Source: Rhodanobacter sp.
GTDB taxonomy: Bacteria; Pseudomonadota; Gammaproteobacteria; Xanthomonadales; Rhodanobacteraceae
Length of the DNA stretch: 64,000 bases
Assembly (NCBI GenBank): GCA_024711345.1
Contig: JANJTA010000004.1
Coordinates: forward strand, 26,429-90,428
Direction of reading: 5' to 3'
Shown here: positions 24,664-33,276 of the stretch, piece after piece
Position numbering within the stretch: the stretch's first letter is position 1
Layout of the letters: every line of letters begins with the position of its first letter
Made by a program: the position numbers and the translations under genes
The notes under the pieces: generated by a model
What the model saw: only the letters and a program-made list of their open reading frames with translations
The model's database searches: none
Told to the model about the DNA's origin: nothing

Positions 24664-27231
24664 TCAAGCCGGCTCGGCCACCCGCGCCTCCAGCAGGCGT
24701 TGACGCTCGGCCAGCAGCTTGTCGAACGTTGCCGGCGGCAGCGGGCGGCAGAACAGGTAGCCCTGCAGCTCGTCGCAACCGTGCTGGCGCAGGAACTGCA
24801 GGTGCTGCTCGATCTCCACGCCTTCGGCCACCACCGCACGCTTCAGCCGATGGGCCATCTCGATGGTGGCGCGCACGATCGCTTCGTCGTCGGGGTCCAC
24901 CCCGATGTTGCGCACGAAGCTCTGGTCGACCTTGATGCGGTCGGCCGGCAGCCGACGCAGGTAGTCCAGCGAGGCCGCGCCGGTGCCGAAATCGTCGATC
25001 GCGATATGGCAGCCCAGCCGGTGCAACGCGTGCAGGTTGTCGACCAGGTTCGGCGCCTCCTTGATGCTGATGCTCTCGGTGACCTCCATTTCCAGCAGGG
25101 TGGGATCCAGCCCGGTGTCGCGCAGCACGGCTGCCACGGTATCCAGCAGCTGCGGTTCCATCAGTTGCACCGCCGACAGGTTCACGCCCAGGCGCAGGCG
25201 CAGGCCGTAGCGGTGTTCCCATTCCTTCGCCTGGCGGCAGGCGGTACGCATCACCCACTCGCCGATGGAGACGATCAGGCCGCTTTCCTCGGCCAGCGGG
25301 ATGAACACCGCCGGGCTGATCATGCCCAGCTCGGGATGCTCCCAGCGCACCAGCGCCTCCATTCCCATGATGTCCTCGGTCTCGGTGTTGACCTGCGGCT
25401 GGTAGACCACGCGCAGTTCGCCATTGCCCTCGGCGTGGCGCAGGCGGGTCTTCAACGCCATGCCGTGCTGCTGGGCGTACTCCGGGCTCACCTCGTAGAT
25501 CTGGAAGGTGTTGCGGCCCTGATGCTTGGCCGCGTACATCGCCTCGTCGGCATGCTTGAGCAGGGTCTGCGCGTCGCCGGCGTCGTCCGGGAAGAAGCTC
25601 AGGCCCATCGACGCGGTGACCTGCAGTTCGGTGCCGTCCTCCAGGAACAGCGGCGTCTCCATCACCTGCACGATCTTCTCGGCCACGCGCAGCACGTCGT
25701 CGTTCTTCACGATGTGGCGCAACACCACGGTGAATTCGTCGCCGGCGTAGCGCGCCACCGTGTCGGAAGCGCGAATGCTGCCGCACAGGCGCTGGGTAAC
25801 CATGCGCAACACCTGGTCGCCGGCGGCATGGCCGTAGGTGTCGTTGATCGCCTTGAAGTGGTCCAGATCGACGAACAGCACCGCAAAGCATTCGCCGTTG
25901 CGGGTCGCCTCGCGGAGGATGGTGTCCAGCCGGTCGTTGAACAGCAGCCGGTTGGGCAGCCCGGTCAGGGCGTCCACCAGACCCTCCGCCCGGCCCTGCT
26001 CGCGGGTGCGCCCCAGTTCCAGCATCTGCGCGAAGCGCGCCGCGGCGCAGCGCAGCACCGGCTCGATGATGCCCATCTTGCCGAAGCCGCGCCGGCTGCC
26101 GGCCAGCATCGCGCCGAGCACGGTATGCCGCTCGTCGTACAACGGCAGGCCGGCGAACCCCGCCAGGTCGAGTTGCTGCAGCAGCGGGTCCACCGACGCC
26201 AGCCGCTTCGCGTCGGTGCGGTACAGGATGGGCTTGCCGCCCAGCACCAGCTGCAGCGAGCTCTGCAGCGGCGGCGGTGGCCATGCCGGCTCGTCGCCGT
26301 TCCACAGCTGCAGCAGCTGGACCGGGGCGTCGCCGTCCTGGCGCGCCGACCATACCGCCAGGTAGTCCAGACCCAGCTCGTCGAACAGCAGGCGGCCGGC
26401 GGCAGTCTGCGCATCGACGCCGCTGGTCGAGGCGAAGATGCGCGACAGCAGCGACAACGCCGCCTCCGCCCGCAAGTCGGCGCGATCGCTGCGGAACATC
26501 AAGGCCAGCGCCTCGCGCCCGGCATGCCGGATGCGCCGCACGCTGGCCTGGCCGGTATCGGCGCCGATCGCCGATTTGCGCTGGCAGGGGTACCAGCCGC
26601 GGTTGGCCTCGGCCAGCACCTGGTCGATCGCGATGCCCTCGAAGCGCAACACCTCGGCCAGCGGCTGACCTTCCCATTGGCTGGCGTGCATGCGGCTGTG
26701 CCGCGCCACCGTGGGGCTGACCTCGAGCAGGCGGCCGCTCTGCGCATCGGCGATCAGCCACTCGCTGTCGCCCTCGTCGAACACGTAACGGTAATCCTCA
26801 TGTGCATCAGCCTCGGCGGCCGCCGCCAGAGGACGGCGCTGACCGTTGCTGGCCTGCCAGCGCCGCCAGCGCAGCACCAGTTCGCTGCCGATCTGCGCGG
26901 CCGAAAGCCAGTCGGCGATGCCGGCCGGCAGGTCGGCCGGGCCCAGCGTGGCGTCATCACCCAGCACCACGATCAGCGGCGTGTCGGCGCCGCCCGGCAG
27001 GCGATGCAGCTGCTCGCAGGCGACGCGCGCCTGCACCTCATCACCGGCCAGCACCGCCACGATCAGCTGCAGCGGCGGCAGCGCCGCACGCCCTTCGAGC
27101 AGGATGGCCGCGTGCGACACGTCGCGCGCGCTGTGGATCTGCGGATAACCTGCCTGGTCGAGTGCGTCGAACAGGCTGCGGCGCAGTTCGCGCTGGGCGG
27201 CAACCACCAGAATGCCGGAGTTCATCTGCAT
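24664..27231 (-). CDS. Multidomain GGDEF-EAL c-di-GMP protein
   Basis: The 855-residue cytoplasmic protein reads as a degenerate receiver-like domain (1-125), a PAS-like region (~140-260), a GAF-like region (~265-410), GGDEF (~420-590) and EAL (~600-845). The GGDEF core is AGDEF, a tolerated variant, and an RASD inhibitory site sits five residues before it, so a feedback-inhibited cyclase is possible. The EAL domain keeps MEALVRW, NLSAVQL, EVTES, DDFGTGAASL, KVDQSFV and AEGVE, so phosphodiesterase activity is likely. No transmembrane helix is evident. The receiver-like part lacks a clear phospho-acceptor Asp. A small unknown gene lies immediately upstream. Confidence 0.9.
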   Translation of the reverse strand: MQMNSGILVVAAQRELRRSLFDALDQAGYPQIHSARDVSHAAILLEGRAALPPLQLIVAVLAGDEVQARVACEQLHRLPGGADTPLIVVLGDDATLGPADLPAGIADWLSAAQIGSELVLRWRRWQASNGQRRPLAAAAEADAHEDYRYVFDEGDSEWLIADAQSGRLLEVSPTVARHSRMHASQWEGQPLAEVLRFEGIAIDQVLAEANRGWYPCQRKSAIGADTGQASVRRIRHAGREALALMFRSDRADLRAEAALSLLSRIFASTSGVDAQTAAGRLLFDELGLDYLAVWSARQDGDAPVQLLQLWNGDEPAWPPPPLQSSLQLVLGGKPILYRTDAKRLASVDPLLQQLDLAGFAGLPLYDERHTVLGAMLAGSRRGFGKMGIIEPVLRCAAARFAQMLELGRTREQGRAEGLVDALTGLPNRLLFNDRLDTILREATRNGECFAVLFVDLDHFKAINDTYGHAAGDQVLRMVTQRLCGSIRASDTVARYAGDEFTVVLRHIVKNDDVLRVAEKIVQVMETPLFLEDGTELQVTASMGLSFFPDDAGDAQTLLKHADEAMYAAKHQGRNTFQIYEVSPEYAQQHGMALKTRLRHAEGNGELRVVYQPQVNTETEDIMGMEALVRWEHPELGMISPAVFIPLAEESGLIVSIGEWVMRTACRQAKEWEHRYGLRLRLGVNLSAVQLMEPQLLDTVAAVLRDTGLDPTLLEMEVTESISIKEAPNLVDNLHALHRLGCHIAIDDFGTGAASLDYLRRLPADRIKVDQSFVRNIGVDPDDEAIVRATIEMAHRLKRAVVAEGVEIEQHLQFLRQHGCDELQGYLFCRPLPPATFDKLLAERQRLLEARVAEPA

Positions 27232-27238
27232 GCCAGCC

Positions 27239-27733
27239 TCAAACCAGCCAGCGGCCGTCGCGCAGGCGCAGTCGCCGCGGCTGGCTGTCTTCGCTGCCCA
27301 CGCGTACCGCCAGTTCGCCCAGATGCTCGACCAGCGCCACCGGCGCGTCGATCAGCACCACGCGGCGCAGATGACCCTTGGGCGCGCGGGCAAGCTGGCG
27401 CAGCAAGGTGGCGTCCATCGCCGACAGCGGCAGCTCCAGTCCAAGCAGGAAATACACGCCGAAGTGCATGCTCTGCTGCATGTAGCGCAAGGCATTGCCC
27501 AGCCGCTGGCAGTCCGGCACCCGTACCTGTGCATCGCGCAAGCTGCCCAGACCGGTGTCGGGCTGCCACAGGTACACCGCCTGCCCGGTGTGCCGGGCGA
27601 TCGCGCGGACCTGATCGATCAAGGCATGGACATCCTTGCAGTCCAGCACCACCAGCCCGCTGGGAGCGGCCAGCACGCGCTCGAAAATCTCGGCGCCGGC
27701 TTGCGGCGGAACGGAGGCCAGTGCTGAAGTCAT
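27239..27733 (-). CDS. Hypothetical protein upstream of GGDEF-EAL gene
   Basis: The 164-residue soluble protein has alternating hydrophobic strands and helices (GLVVLDCKDVHALIDQVR, AVYLWQPDTGL, RRVVLIDAPVALVEHL), suggesting a small alpha/beta fold. I recognise no family. It ends seven bases before the GGDEF-EAL start, so the two form an operon and it may be a sensory or ATPase-like partner. The start was taken at ATG 27733; a longer in-frame start at 27841 adds a low-complexity basic stretch and is less likely. Confidence 0.72.
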   Translation of the reverse strand: MTSALASVPPQAGAEIFERVLAAPSGLVVLDCKDVHALIDQVRAIARHTGQAVYLWQPDTGLGSLRDAQVRVPDCQRLGNALRYMQQSMHFGVYFLLGLELPLSAMDATLLRQLARAPKGHLRRVVLIDAPVALVEHLGELAVRVGSEDSQPRRLRLRDGRWLV

Positions 27734-27937
27734 TGCGTCTGCGTCCTGCCGTCTCGGCGATGGGGAGCGGCGAAACCACCCCGCTGGCGACCGCCCGGCC
27801 GGCGGAGGCAGGCGGTTTTGCTGAATCGGGGCCGATTTCACACCGGCGCCGGCACCCGGTCAAGCAAGCGCGTCACATCTCGCAATCACGGCGGCGGAAC
27901 GGTATGGTTCAGGCCTCACCACCACGCCCGTACGCCC

Positions 27938-29995
27938 ATGTTCGAAGGATTGCGATTCAACCACTGGAAGACCAGCGAGGGCGATGACGGCGTTGTCACG
28001 CTGACCCTCGACCGCGCCGGCAGCGGCGTCAACGCGATCTCCCGCGCGGTGCTGGACGAGCTGGAGCAGATCGTCGAGCGGCTGGCGATCGAGAAGCCGG
28101 CCGGCGTCATCGTGCATTCGGCGAAGCCCGCGGGCTTCGCCGTCGGCGCGGACATCAAGGAGTTCGTCGAGTACGCCAGGCACGACAGCGTGCTGGAGAA
28201 CATCGAGCACGGCCAGCGCGTCTACGAGGCGCTGGCGCGGTTGCCGTGCCCGACCGTGGCGGCCGTGCACGGCGCCTGCATGGGCGGCGGCACCGAGCTG
28301 ATCCTGGCCTGCCGCCAGCGCATCGCCGCCGACGACGAGAAGACGAAGATCGCCCTGCCCGAGGTGATGCTGGGCATCCATCCCGGTTGGGGCGGCACCG
28401 CGCGCCTGCCACGGCTGATCGGCGCCACCGAGGCACTCCCCGTGATGCTGACCGGCAAGTCGCTGTCGGCGAAGCGTGCGCTGGGCCTGGGCGTGGTCGA
28501 CCGGCTGGCCCGCCCCGACGAGTTGCTCGCCGAAGCGAAACTGCTGCTGCGCCACCCCGCCGCGCGTCCGTTCGCCCGCCGCGCCAAGGCATGGGCCAGC
28601 AACACCTGGCTGGCCCGGCAGATCCTGGCGCCGATGGTGTCCAGGCAGACCGCCGCGAAGGTGCGCAAGGAACACTACCCTGCGCCGTTCGCGATGATCG
28701 ACGTGTGGCAGCGCGGCGGCGCATCCATCCAGCAGCGGCTGAAGGTGGAGGCGCGCTCGGTGGCGAAGCTGGCGCAGACGCCGACCGCACAGAACCTGAT
28801 CCGCATTTTCTTCCTGCAGGAGCGGCTGAAGGGCCAGGGCAGCGGCACCGAGCACGGCGTCAAGCACGTGCATGTGGTCGGCGCCGGCGTGATGGGCGGC
28901 GACATTGCCGCCTGGGCGGCGTTCAAGGGTTTCGAGGTGAGCCTGCAGGATCGCGAGATGAAATTCGTCCAGCCCGCGCTGGATCGCGCCCGCCAGCTCT
29001 ACGAGAAGAAGCTGAAGGCACCGGAGCAGGTCGAGGCCGCGATGCGCCGCCTGCGTGCGGACGTCGAGGGCAGCGGCGTGGCCTCGGCCGATCTGGCGAT
29101 CGAGGCGATCTACGAGAACGCCCGCGCCAAGGAAGCGCTCTACGCCAGCATCGAGCCGCGGTTCCGCGCCGACGAGATCCTCGCCAGCAATACCTCGAGC
29201 ATCCCGCTGGACGAGCTGCGCAAGAACCTGAAGGCGCCGCAACGCTTCCTCGGCCTGCACTTCTTCAACCCGGTGGCACAGATGCCGCTGGTCGAGGTGG
29301 TTCGCCACGACCAGCTCGACCCGGCGATCGAGAAGCGCGCGCTGGCGTTCTGCAAGGCCATCGGCAAGCTGCCGGTGGCGGTCAAGGGCACGCCGGGCTT
29401 CCTGGTCAACCGCATCCTGATGCCCTACCTGCTGGAAGCGTTGCGGCTGTACAGCGAAGGCGTGCCCGGTCCGGTGCTGGACCGCGAGGCGAAGAAGTTC
29501 GGCATGCCGATGGGGCCGATCGAGCTGGCCGACACGGTGGGGCTGGACGTGTGTGCCTCGGTCGGCAAGGAACTGGCGCCGTTCCTGGGGCTGGAGCTGC
29601 CGCCGGGGCTGGAGGAGAAACTCGCCGCCGGCAAGCGCGGCAAGAAGGACGGCCAGGGCCTGTACGTGTGGCAGGACGGCAAGCCGGAGAAACCCGAAAT
29701 CGACAAGGAATACGTGACGCCGCCGGACGTGCAGGAACGGATGATCCTGCCGATGGTCAACGAGGCGGTCGCCTGCCTCGCCGACGGCGTGGTCGACGAC
29801 GCCGACCTGCTCGATGCGGGGGTGATTTTCGGTACCGGCTTCGCCCCGTTCCGCGGCGGCCCGATCCGGTACGCGCGCAGCGAAGGCGCGGGCAAGCTCA
29901 AGGCCAGGCTCGAACAGCTGGCGCAGCGCTACGGCGACCGCTTCCGGCCGAAGAACGGCTGGGATCTTCCGGCACTGGCGCCGGGCAACGAGTAG
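27938..29995 (+). CDS. Bifunctional enoyl-CoA hydratase / 3-hydroxyacyl-CoA dehydrogenase (FadJ/FadB type)
   Basis: The 685-residue alpha-subunit-type protein joins a crotonase domain (1-190) to a hydroxyacyl-CoA dehydrogenase (from ~305). In the first, both catalytic Glu residues are present, in GGGTELILAC and LPEVMLGIHPGWGG. In the second, the NAD motif is VVGAGVMGGDIAAW, and SNTSSIPLDEL and HFFNPVAQMPLVEV carry the active-site His region. It performs hydration and oxidation steps of beta-oxidation. No thiolase gene is adjacent. ATG 27938 fits family N-termini; earlier in-frame starts lie in the intergenic region. It is the only + strand gene for several kb. Confidence 0.92.
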   Translation: MFEGLRFNHWKTSEGDDGVVTLTLDRAGSGVNAISRAVLDELEQIVERLAIEKPAGVIVHSAKPAGFAVGADIKEFVEYARHDSVLENIEHGQRVYEALARLPCPTVAAVHGACMGGGTELILACRQRIAADDEKTKIALPEVMLGIHPGWGGTARLPRLIGATEALPVMLTGKSLSAKRALGLGVVDRLARPDELLAEAKLLLRHPAARPFARRAKAWASNTWLARQILAPMVSRQTAAKVRKEHYPAPFAMIDVWQRGGASIQQRLKVEARSVAKLAQTPTAQNLIRIFFLQERLKGQGSGTEHGVKHVHVVGAGVMGGDIAAWAAFKGFEVSLQDREMKFVQPALDRARQLYEKKLKAPEQVEAAMRRLRADVEGSGVASADLAIEAIYENARAKEALYASIEPRFRADEILASNTSSIPLDELRKNLKAPQRFLGLHFFNPVAQMPLVEVVRHDQLDPAIEKRALAFCKAIGKLPVAVKGTPGFLVNRILMPYLLEALRLYSEGVPGPVLDREAKKFGMPMGPIELADTVGLDVCASVGKELAPFLGLELPPGLEEKLAAGKRGKKDGQGLYVWQDGKPEKPEIDKEYVTPPDVQERMILPMVNEAVACLADGVVDDADLLDAGVIFGTGFAPFRGGPIRYARSEGAGKLKARLEQLAQRYGDRFRPKNGWDLPALAPGNE

Positions 29996-30041
29996 CGCGC
30001 CGCAGGCATGGAGAGGCGGCGCCAGGCCGTCTCCCGCCGGT

Positions 30042-30611
30042 TCACCACATCAGGTCGTCGGGCACGCCATCCTCGCCCGCAGCGGCAGCGGCCGGATCAA
30101 CCAGCAATGCCAGCAGGTGCGGGTCGATCTCGCGTACCTGCTCGGCAACTTCGCGGCTGACCAGCAGGTAGCGGCCGCCATGCTGCACCACGCCCAGTTC
30201 GCCGGCGTTGAGCGCCGCCAGTTGCGCGGCATCCACGTGCACGCGGCGGATCTTGCCGGCGTACTCGAAATTGCGCGGGTGGTCGGCCTCGGCCTGGTTA
30301 AGCGCCTTGCCTTCGAGCAGCCGCTGGATCTGCTGCTTGCGCTCGCGCCGCAAGCGGGCCTGTTCGGCGGCCTCGCGTTCGATCCGCTGGCGTTCGCGTG
30401 CCTCGGTCTGCGCGCGCAGCGCATACGCCTTGGCCAGGTCGATGTCCTGCCGGCTCTGCGCCGACGGCCCCGCGGCCGGCCCCTTGCCGCTCTTGCGCGC
30501 TGGCTTGCCGGGCGACGGCGCAAGCGACCGCGCCGGCGTGCGCGCGCGGTCCTGCTGGACCTGTTTGACGATGCCGCTCTTGAGCAGTTGATCGCGCAGG
30601 GAATCGGCCAT
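30042..30611 (-). CDS. DUF2058 domain protein
   Basis: The 189-residue protein starts MADSLRDQLLKSG, the standard beginning of the DUF2058 (YaiL-type) family. A basic Pro/Ala-rich region is followed by a charged coiled-coil (about 60-100, many Arg/Glu/Gln). A compact C-terminal domain follows with HPRNFEYAGKIRRVHV and GGRYLLVSREVAEQV. A nucleolar-like, possibly RNA-binding role has been suggested for the family, but function is unproven. It lies 39 bases after slyX. Confidence 0.88.
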   Translation of the reverse strand: MADSLRDQLLKSGIVKQVQQDRARTPARSLAPSPGKPARKSGKGPAAGPSAQSRQDIDLAKAYALRAQTEARERQRIEREAAEQARLRRERKQQIQRLLEGKALNQAEADHPRNFEYAGKIRRVHVDAAQLAALNAGELGVVQHGGRYLLVSREVAEQVREIDPHLLALLVDPAAAAAGEDGVPDDLMW

Positions 30612-30650
30612 GCGGGGGTAGTCCGTGATCGACGGTGGAAATGGATGGGC

Positions 30651-30875
30651 TCAGTAATGCGGCGGCGGCGGTTCGTTGTGCGGATCGTCGCCCTGGGCGA
30701 TGCGCATCGACGCCATCTCGCCGCGCAGGTCGTGCAGTGCACGTTCCAATGCGGCGATCCGCTGCGACTGGTCGGCGTCGGCCGTGGTCAGTGCCTGCAC
30801 CGCCTCGTCGATGAAGGTCAGCTTGACCTCCATCTCGTCGAGCCGGCGGGCGAGCGTTTCGTCCGGGCCGTTCAT
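30651..30875 (-). CDS. slyX: SlyX family protein
   Basis: The 74-residue protein is nearly all coiled-coil ([20 protein letters not shown] onward) and ends in the characteristic proline cluster before HY, as in SlyX proteins. Its function is unknown. The start overlaps the ugd stop (ATGA), so it is translated with ugd. Confidence 0.88.
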   Translation of the reverse strand: MNGPDETLARRLDEMEVKLTFIDEAVQALTTADADQSQRIAALERALHDLRGEMASMRIAQGDDPHNEPPPPHY

Positions 30876-32218
30876 CGCGGCGCCTGCAGGCTGCGGCCGC
30901 GGCCGATGCCGTAGTAGGCCAGGCCCGCCTCCTCCACCGCGGCCGGGTCGTACAGGTTGCGGCCATCGAAGATGGCCGGCACCGCCAATGCGGCACGGAG
31001 TGCCGCAAGATCGGGACTGCGGAACGCTTTCCATTCGGTGACCACCGCCAGCACGTCGGCGCCCTGCACGGCATCCATGGCGTGTTCGCACAGCACCAGA
31101 TCGGCGCGCTCGCCGTACAGGCGCCGGGCTTCGTCACGCGCTTCCGGATCGAACGCGCGCACCTTCGCGCCGGCTTCCCACAGCTGCTCCATCAGGCGCC
31201 GGCTGGAGGCCTCGCGCATGTCGTCGGTATTCGGCTTGAACGCCAAGCCCCACAGCGCAATCGTGCGGCCAGCCAGCTGGCCGCCGAAATGCCGCGAGAT
31301 CAGCTCGAACAGCTTGCCCTTCTGCTGCCGGTTGACCGCCTCGACCGCACCGAGCAGGCGCGCCTCGTAGCCGTACGCGTGCGCGGTGCGCTCCAGCGCT
31401 TGCACGTCCTTGGGAAAGCACGAGCCGCCGTAACCGGCACCCGGGTAGATGAAGCTGTAGCCGATGCGCGGGTCCGAGCCGATGCCCTGGCGCACCAGCT
31501 CCACGTCGGCGCCCACCCGCTCGGCGATGTTCGCGATCTCGTTCATGAAGCTGATCTTGGTCGCCAGCATCGCGTTGGCGGCGTACTTGGTCAGCTCGGC
31601 CGAGCGCTCGTCCATCACCACCATGCGGTCGTGGTTGCGGTTGAACGGCGCGTACAGCTTGCGCAGCAACGCCACCGCGCGCGTGCTGGAGGCGCCCACC
31701 ACGATGCGGTCCGGGCGCAGGCAGTCTTCCACTGCCGCGCCTTCCTTCAGGAACTCCGGGTTCGACACCACGTCGAACTCCACCGCGACCTGACGCGCCG
31801 CCAGTTCGGCCGCCACGGCCTCGCGCACGCGGTCGGCCGTGCCCACCGGCACGGTCGACTTGTTCACCACCACGGTGTAACGCTGCAGGTGCCGGCCGAT
31901 GGTGGCGGCCACCTTCTGCACGTACTGCAGGTCGGCGCTGCCGTCCTCGTCCGGCGGCGTGCCGACGGCGATGAAGATCAGCTCGCCGTGGGCGATCGCC
32001 GGCGCCGCCTCGGTGGTGAAATCGAGCCGGCCGCTGGCGTGGTTGCTTTGCACGATCGCTTCCAGGCCTGGCTCGTAGATCGGGATCTCGCCGCGCTTCA
32101 GCCGCTCGACCTTGCTGGCGTCGATGTCGACGCAGACCACGTGGTTGCCCATCTCGGCCAGGCAGGCACCGGTGACCAGGCCGACATAACCGGTACCGAA
32201 AATGGTGACTTTCATCAT
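30872..32218 (-). CDS. ugd: UDP-glucose 6-dehydrogenase
   Basis: Oxidises UDP-glucose to UDP-glucuronate with two NAD+, supplying precursors for exopolysaccharide and lipid A modification. The 448-residue protein has the N-terminal NAD motif [10 protein letters not shown] at 8-17, the catalytic Cys in GGSCFPKD near residue 260, and the central and C-terminal UDP-binding domains ([18 protein letters not shown]). Start is the first of two adjacent ATGs. It overlaps slyX downstream. No glycosyltransferase cluster is nearby. Confidence 0.95.
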   Translation of the reverse strand: MMKVTIFGTGYVGLVTGACLAEMGNHVVCVDIDASKVERLKRGEIPIYEPGLEAIVQSNHASGRLDFTTEAAPAIAHGELIFIAVGTPPDEDGSADLQYVQKVAATIGRHLQRYTVVVNKSTVPVGTADRVREAVAAELAARQVAVEFDVVSNPEFLKEGAAVEDCLRPDRIVVGASSTRAVALLRKLYAPFNRNHDRMVVMDERSAELTKYAANAMLATKISFMNEIANIAERVGADVELVRQGIGSDPRIGYSFIYPGAGYGGSCFPKDVQALERTAHAYGYEARLLGAVEAVNRQQKGKLFELISRHFGGQLAGRTIALWGLAFKPNTDDMREASSRRLMEQLWEAGAKVRAFDPEARDEARRLYGERADLVLCEHAMDAVQGADVLAVVTEWKAFRSPDLAALRAALAVPAIFDGRNLYDPAAVEEAGLAYYGIGRGRSLQAPR

Positions 32219-32295
32219 CGCTGCAGCAATCCCTTGAAAATCCAGCCGTCTATTCTAGCCGCTCGCACGCGCCAGGCGGCAGCACGTGCGCCGGC

Positions 32296-32332
32296 AAAAA
32301 AAGGAAGGGCGCGAATCGCTTCGCGCCCTTCC
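32296..32332 (-). terminator. Strong rho-independent terminator after FKBP gene
   Basis: A 12-bp stem (GGAAGGGCGCGA paired with its complement, 6-base loop) is followed on the minus strand by seven T residues. It lies about 38 bases past the FKBP stop codon. Confidence 0.93.
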
Positions 32333-32369
32333 GCTGGATCGCCACCGCCAGGCGGCGGTGGAACTTCGC

Positions 32370-33116
32370 TTACTTGCCGGCCGGGGCACTCGCCGGCGTC
32401 GGGCCGGTCTTGACCAGGGTCACGTCGAAGATCAGCGTGGCATTCGGCGGCATCGGCGGCTGCGGCTCGGCGCCATAGGCCAGCGCCGCCGGGATGAACA
32501 GCTTGTAATGGCCGCCCACCTGCATCAGCTGCAGGCCTTCGCGGAAGCCCGGGATCACGCCAGCCAGCGGAATCTTGGCCGCGCCCGGCGGGTTGTGCTT
32601 GGCGGAGGCGTCGAACACCTGGCCATCGACGAAGCTGCCGGTGTAGTTGATCTCGACCGTGTCGTTCGGGCCCGGACGGGCGCCGGTACCCTGGCTGAGC
32701 ACCTGATACTGCAGGCCCGAGGCAGTGGTCTTCACCCCCGGCGCGGTCTTGTTCTTGGCCAGGAAGGCGTCGCCCTCGGCCTTGTTCTTGGCCGCCAGCT
32801 TGGTCATCTCGGCCTGGTACTTGGCCTGGATCTTGGCCATGAAGGCTTCGTGCACCTGCTTGGCCTCGGCCTCGCTCATGGTCGGCTTCTGGCCGGACAG
32901 CGCCGCCTTCACCGCATTGGCCACGGCGTTCGGGTCCAGTTCGTCGCGCATGATCGGCGGAACCTGGGAAGCAATCTCCCAACCCACCACATAGCTGGCC
33001 TTCGCCTTGTCGACGGTACCGGCCGCGCCAGCGGTCTGGGCGACAGCGCCGGCCGTCATGCCCAGCGCCACGGCCATGGCGACCGCCGTCAGCGTGGGAC
33101 GCAGAAAGTGCTTCAT
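32370..33116 (-). CDS. FKBP-type peptidyl-prolyl isomerase, exported
   Basis: The 248-residue precursor has a signal peptide (MKHFLRPTLTAVAMAVALG..., cut near AVAQ at 27). An N-terminal helical dimerisation domain (~35-125) with YVVGWEIASQVPP precedes a C-terminal FKBP domain (from ~138) with NYTGSFVDGQVFDAS, VIPGFREGLQLMQVGG and IPAALAYG. This layout matches FkpA/Mip proteins acting as periplasmic folding helpers. The start is ATG 33116; the GAGGGAG ribosome site falls inside the longer frame and rules out the ATG 15 bases upstream. Confidence 0.93.
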   Translation of the reverse strand: MKHFLRPTLTAVAMAVALGMTAGAVAQTAGAAGTVDKAKASYVVGWEIASQVPPIMRDELDPNAVANAVKAALSGQKPTMSEAEAKQVHEAFMAKIQAKYQAEMTKLAAKNKAEGDAFLAKNKTAPGVKTTASGLQYQVLSQGTGARPGPNDTVEINYTGSFVDGQVFDASAKHNPPGAAKIPLAGVIPGFREGLQLMQVGGHYKLFIPAALAYGAEPQPPMPPNATLIFDVTLVKTGPTPASAPAGK

Positions 33117-33276
33117 TCGTAACTCCCTCATTTATGGATGTGCCGGCATTGCCGTCCGAGCCCCTCCGATGGAGGCGGGCCCCGCATTGTGCGGCGCCTG
33201 TCCGGTCTTGGCAACGAGTCCGGGGTGTGACCGTCAGTCGGGATAAAGGTTCCACCTTCCCGGGCGTCCGCACCCC

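Noticed and set aside
24643..27987. 1,114-codon open frame antisense to the GGDEF-EAL gene
   Set aside because: It is a shadow of GC-rich coding in the opposite frame: Arg/His/Gln-rich, no domain pattern, and it covers a well-supported gene.
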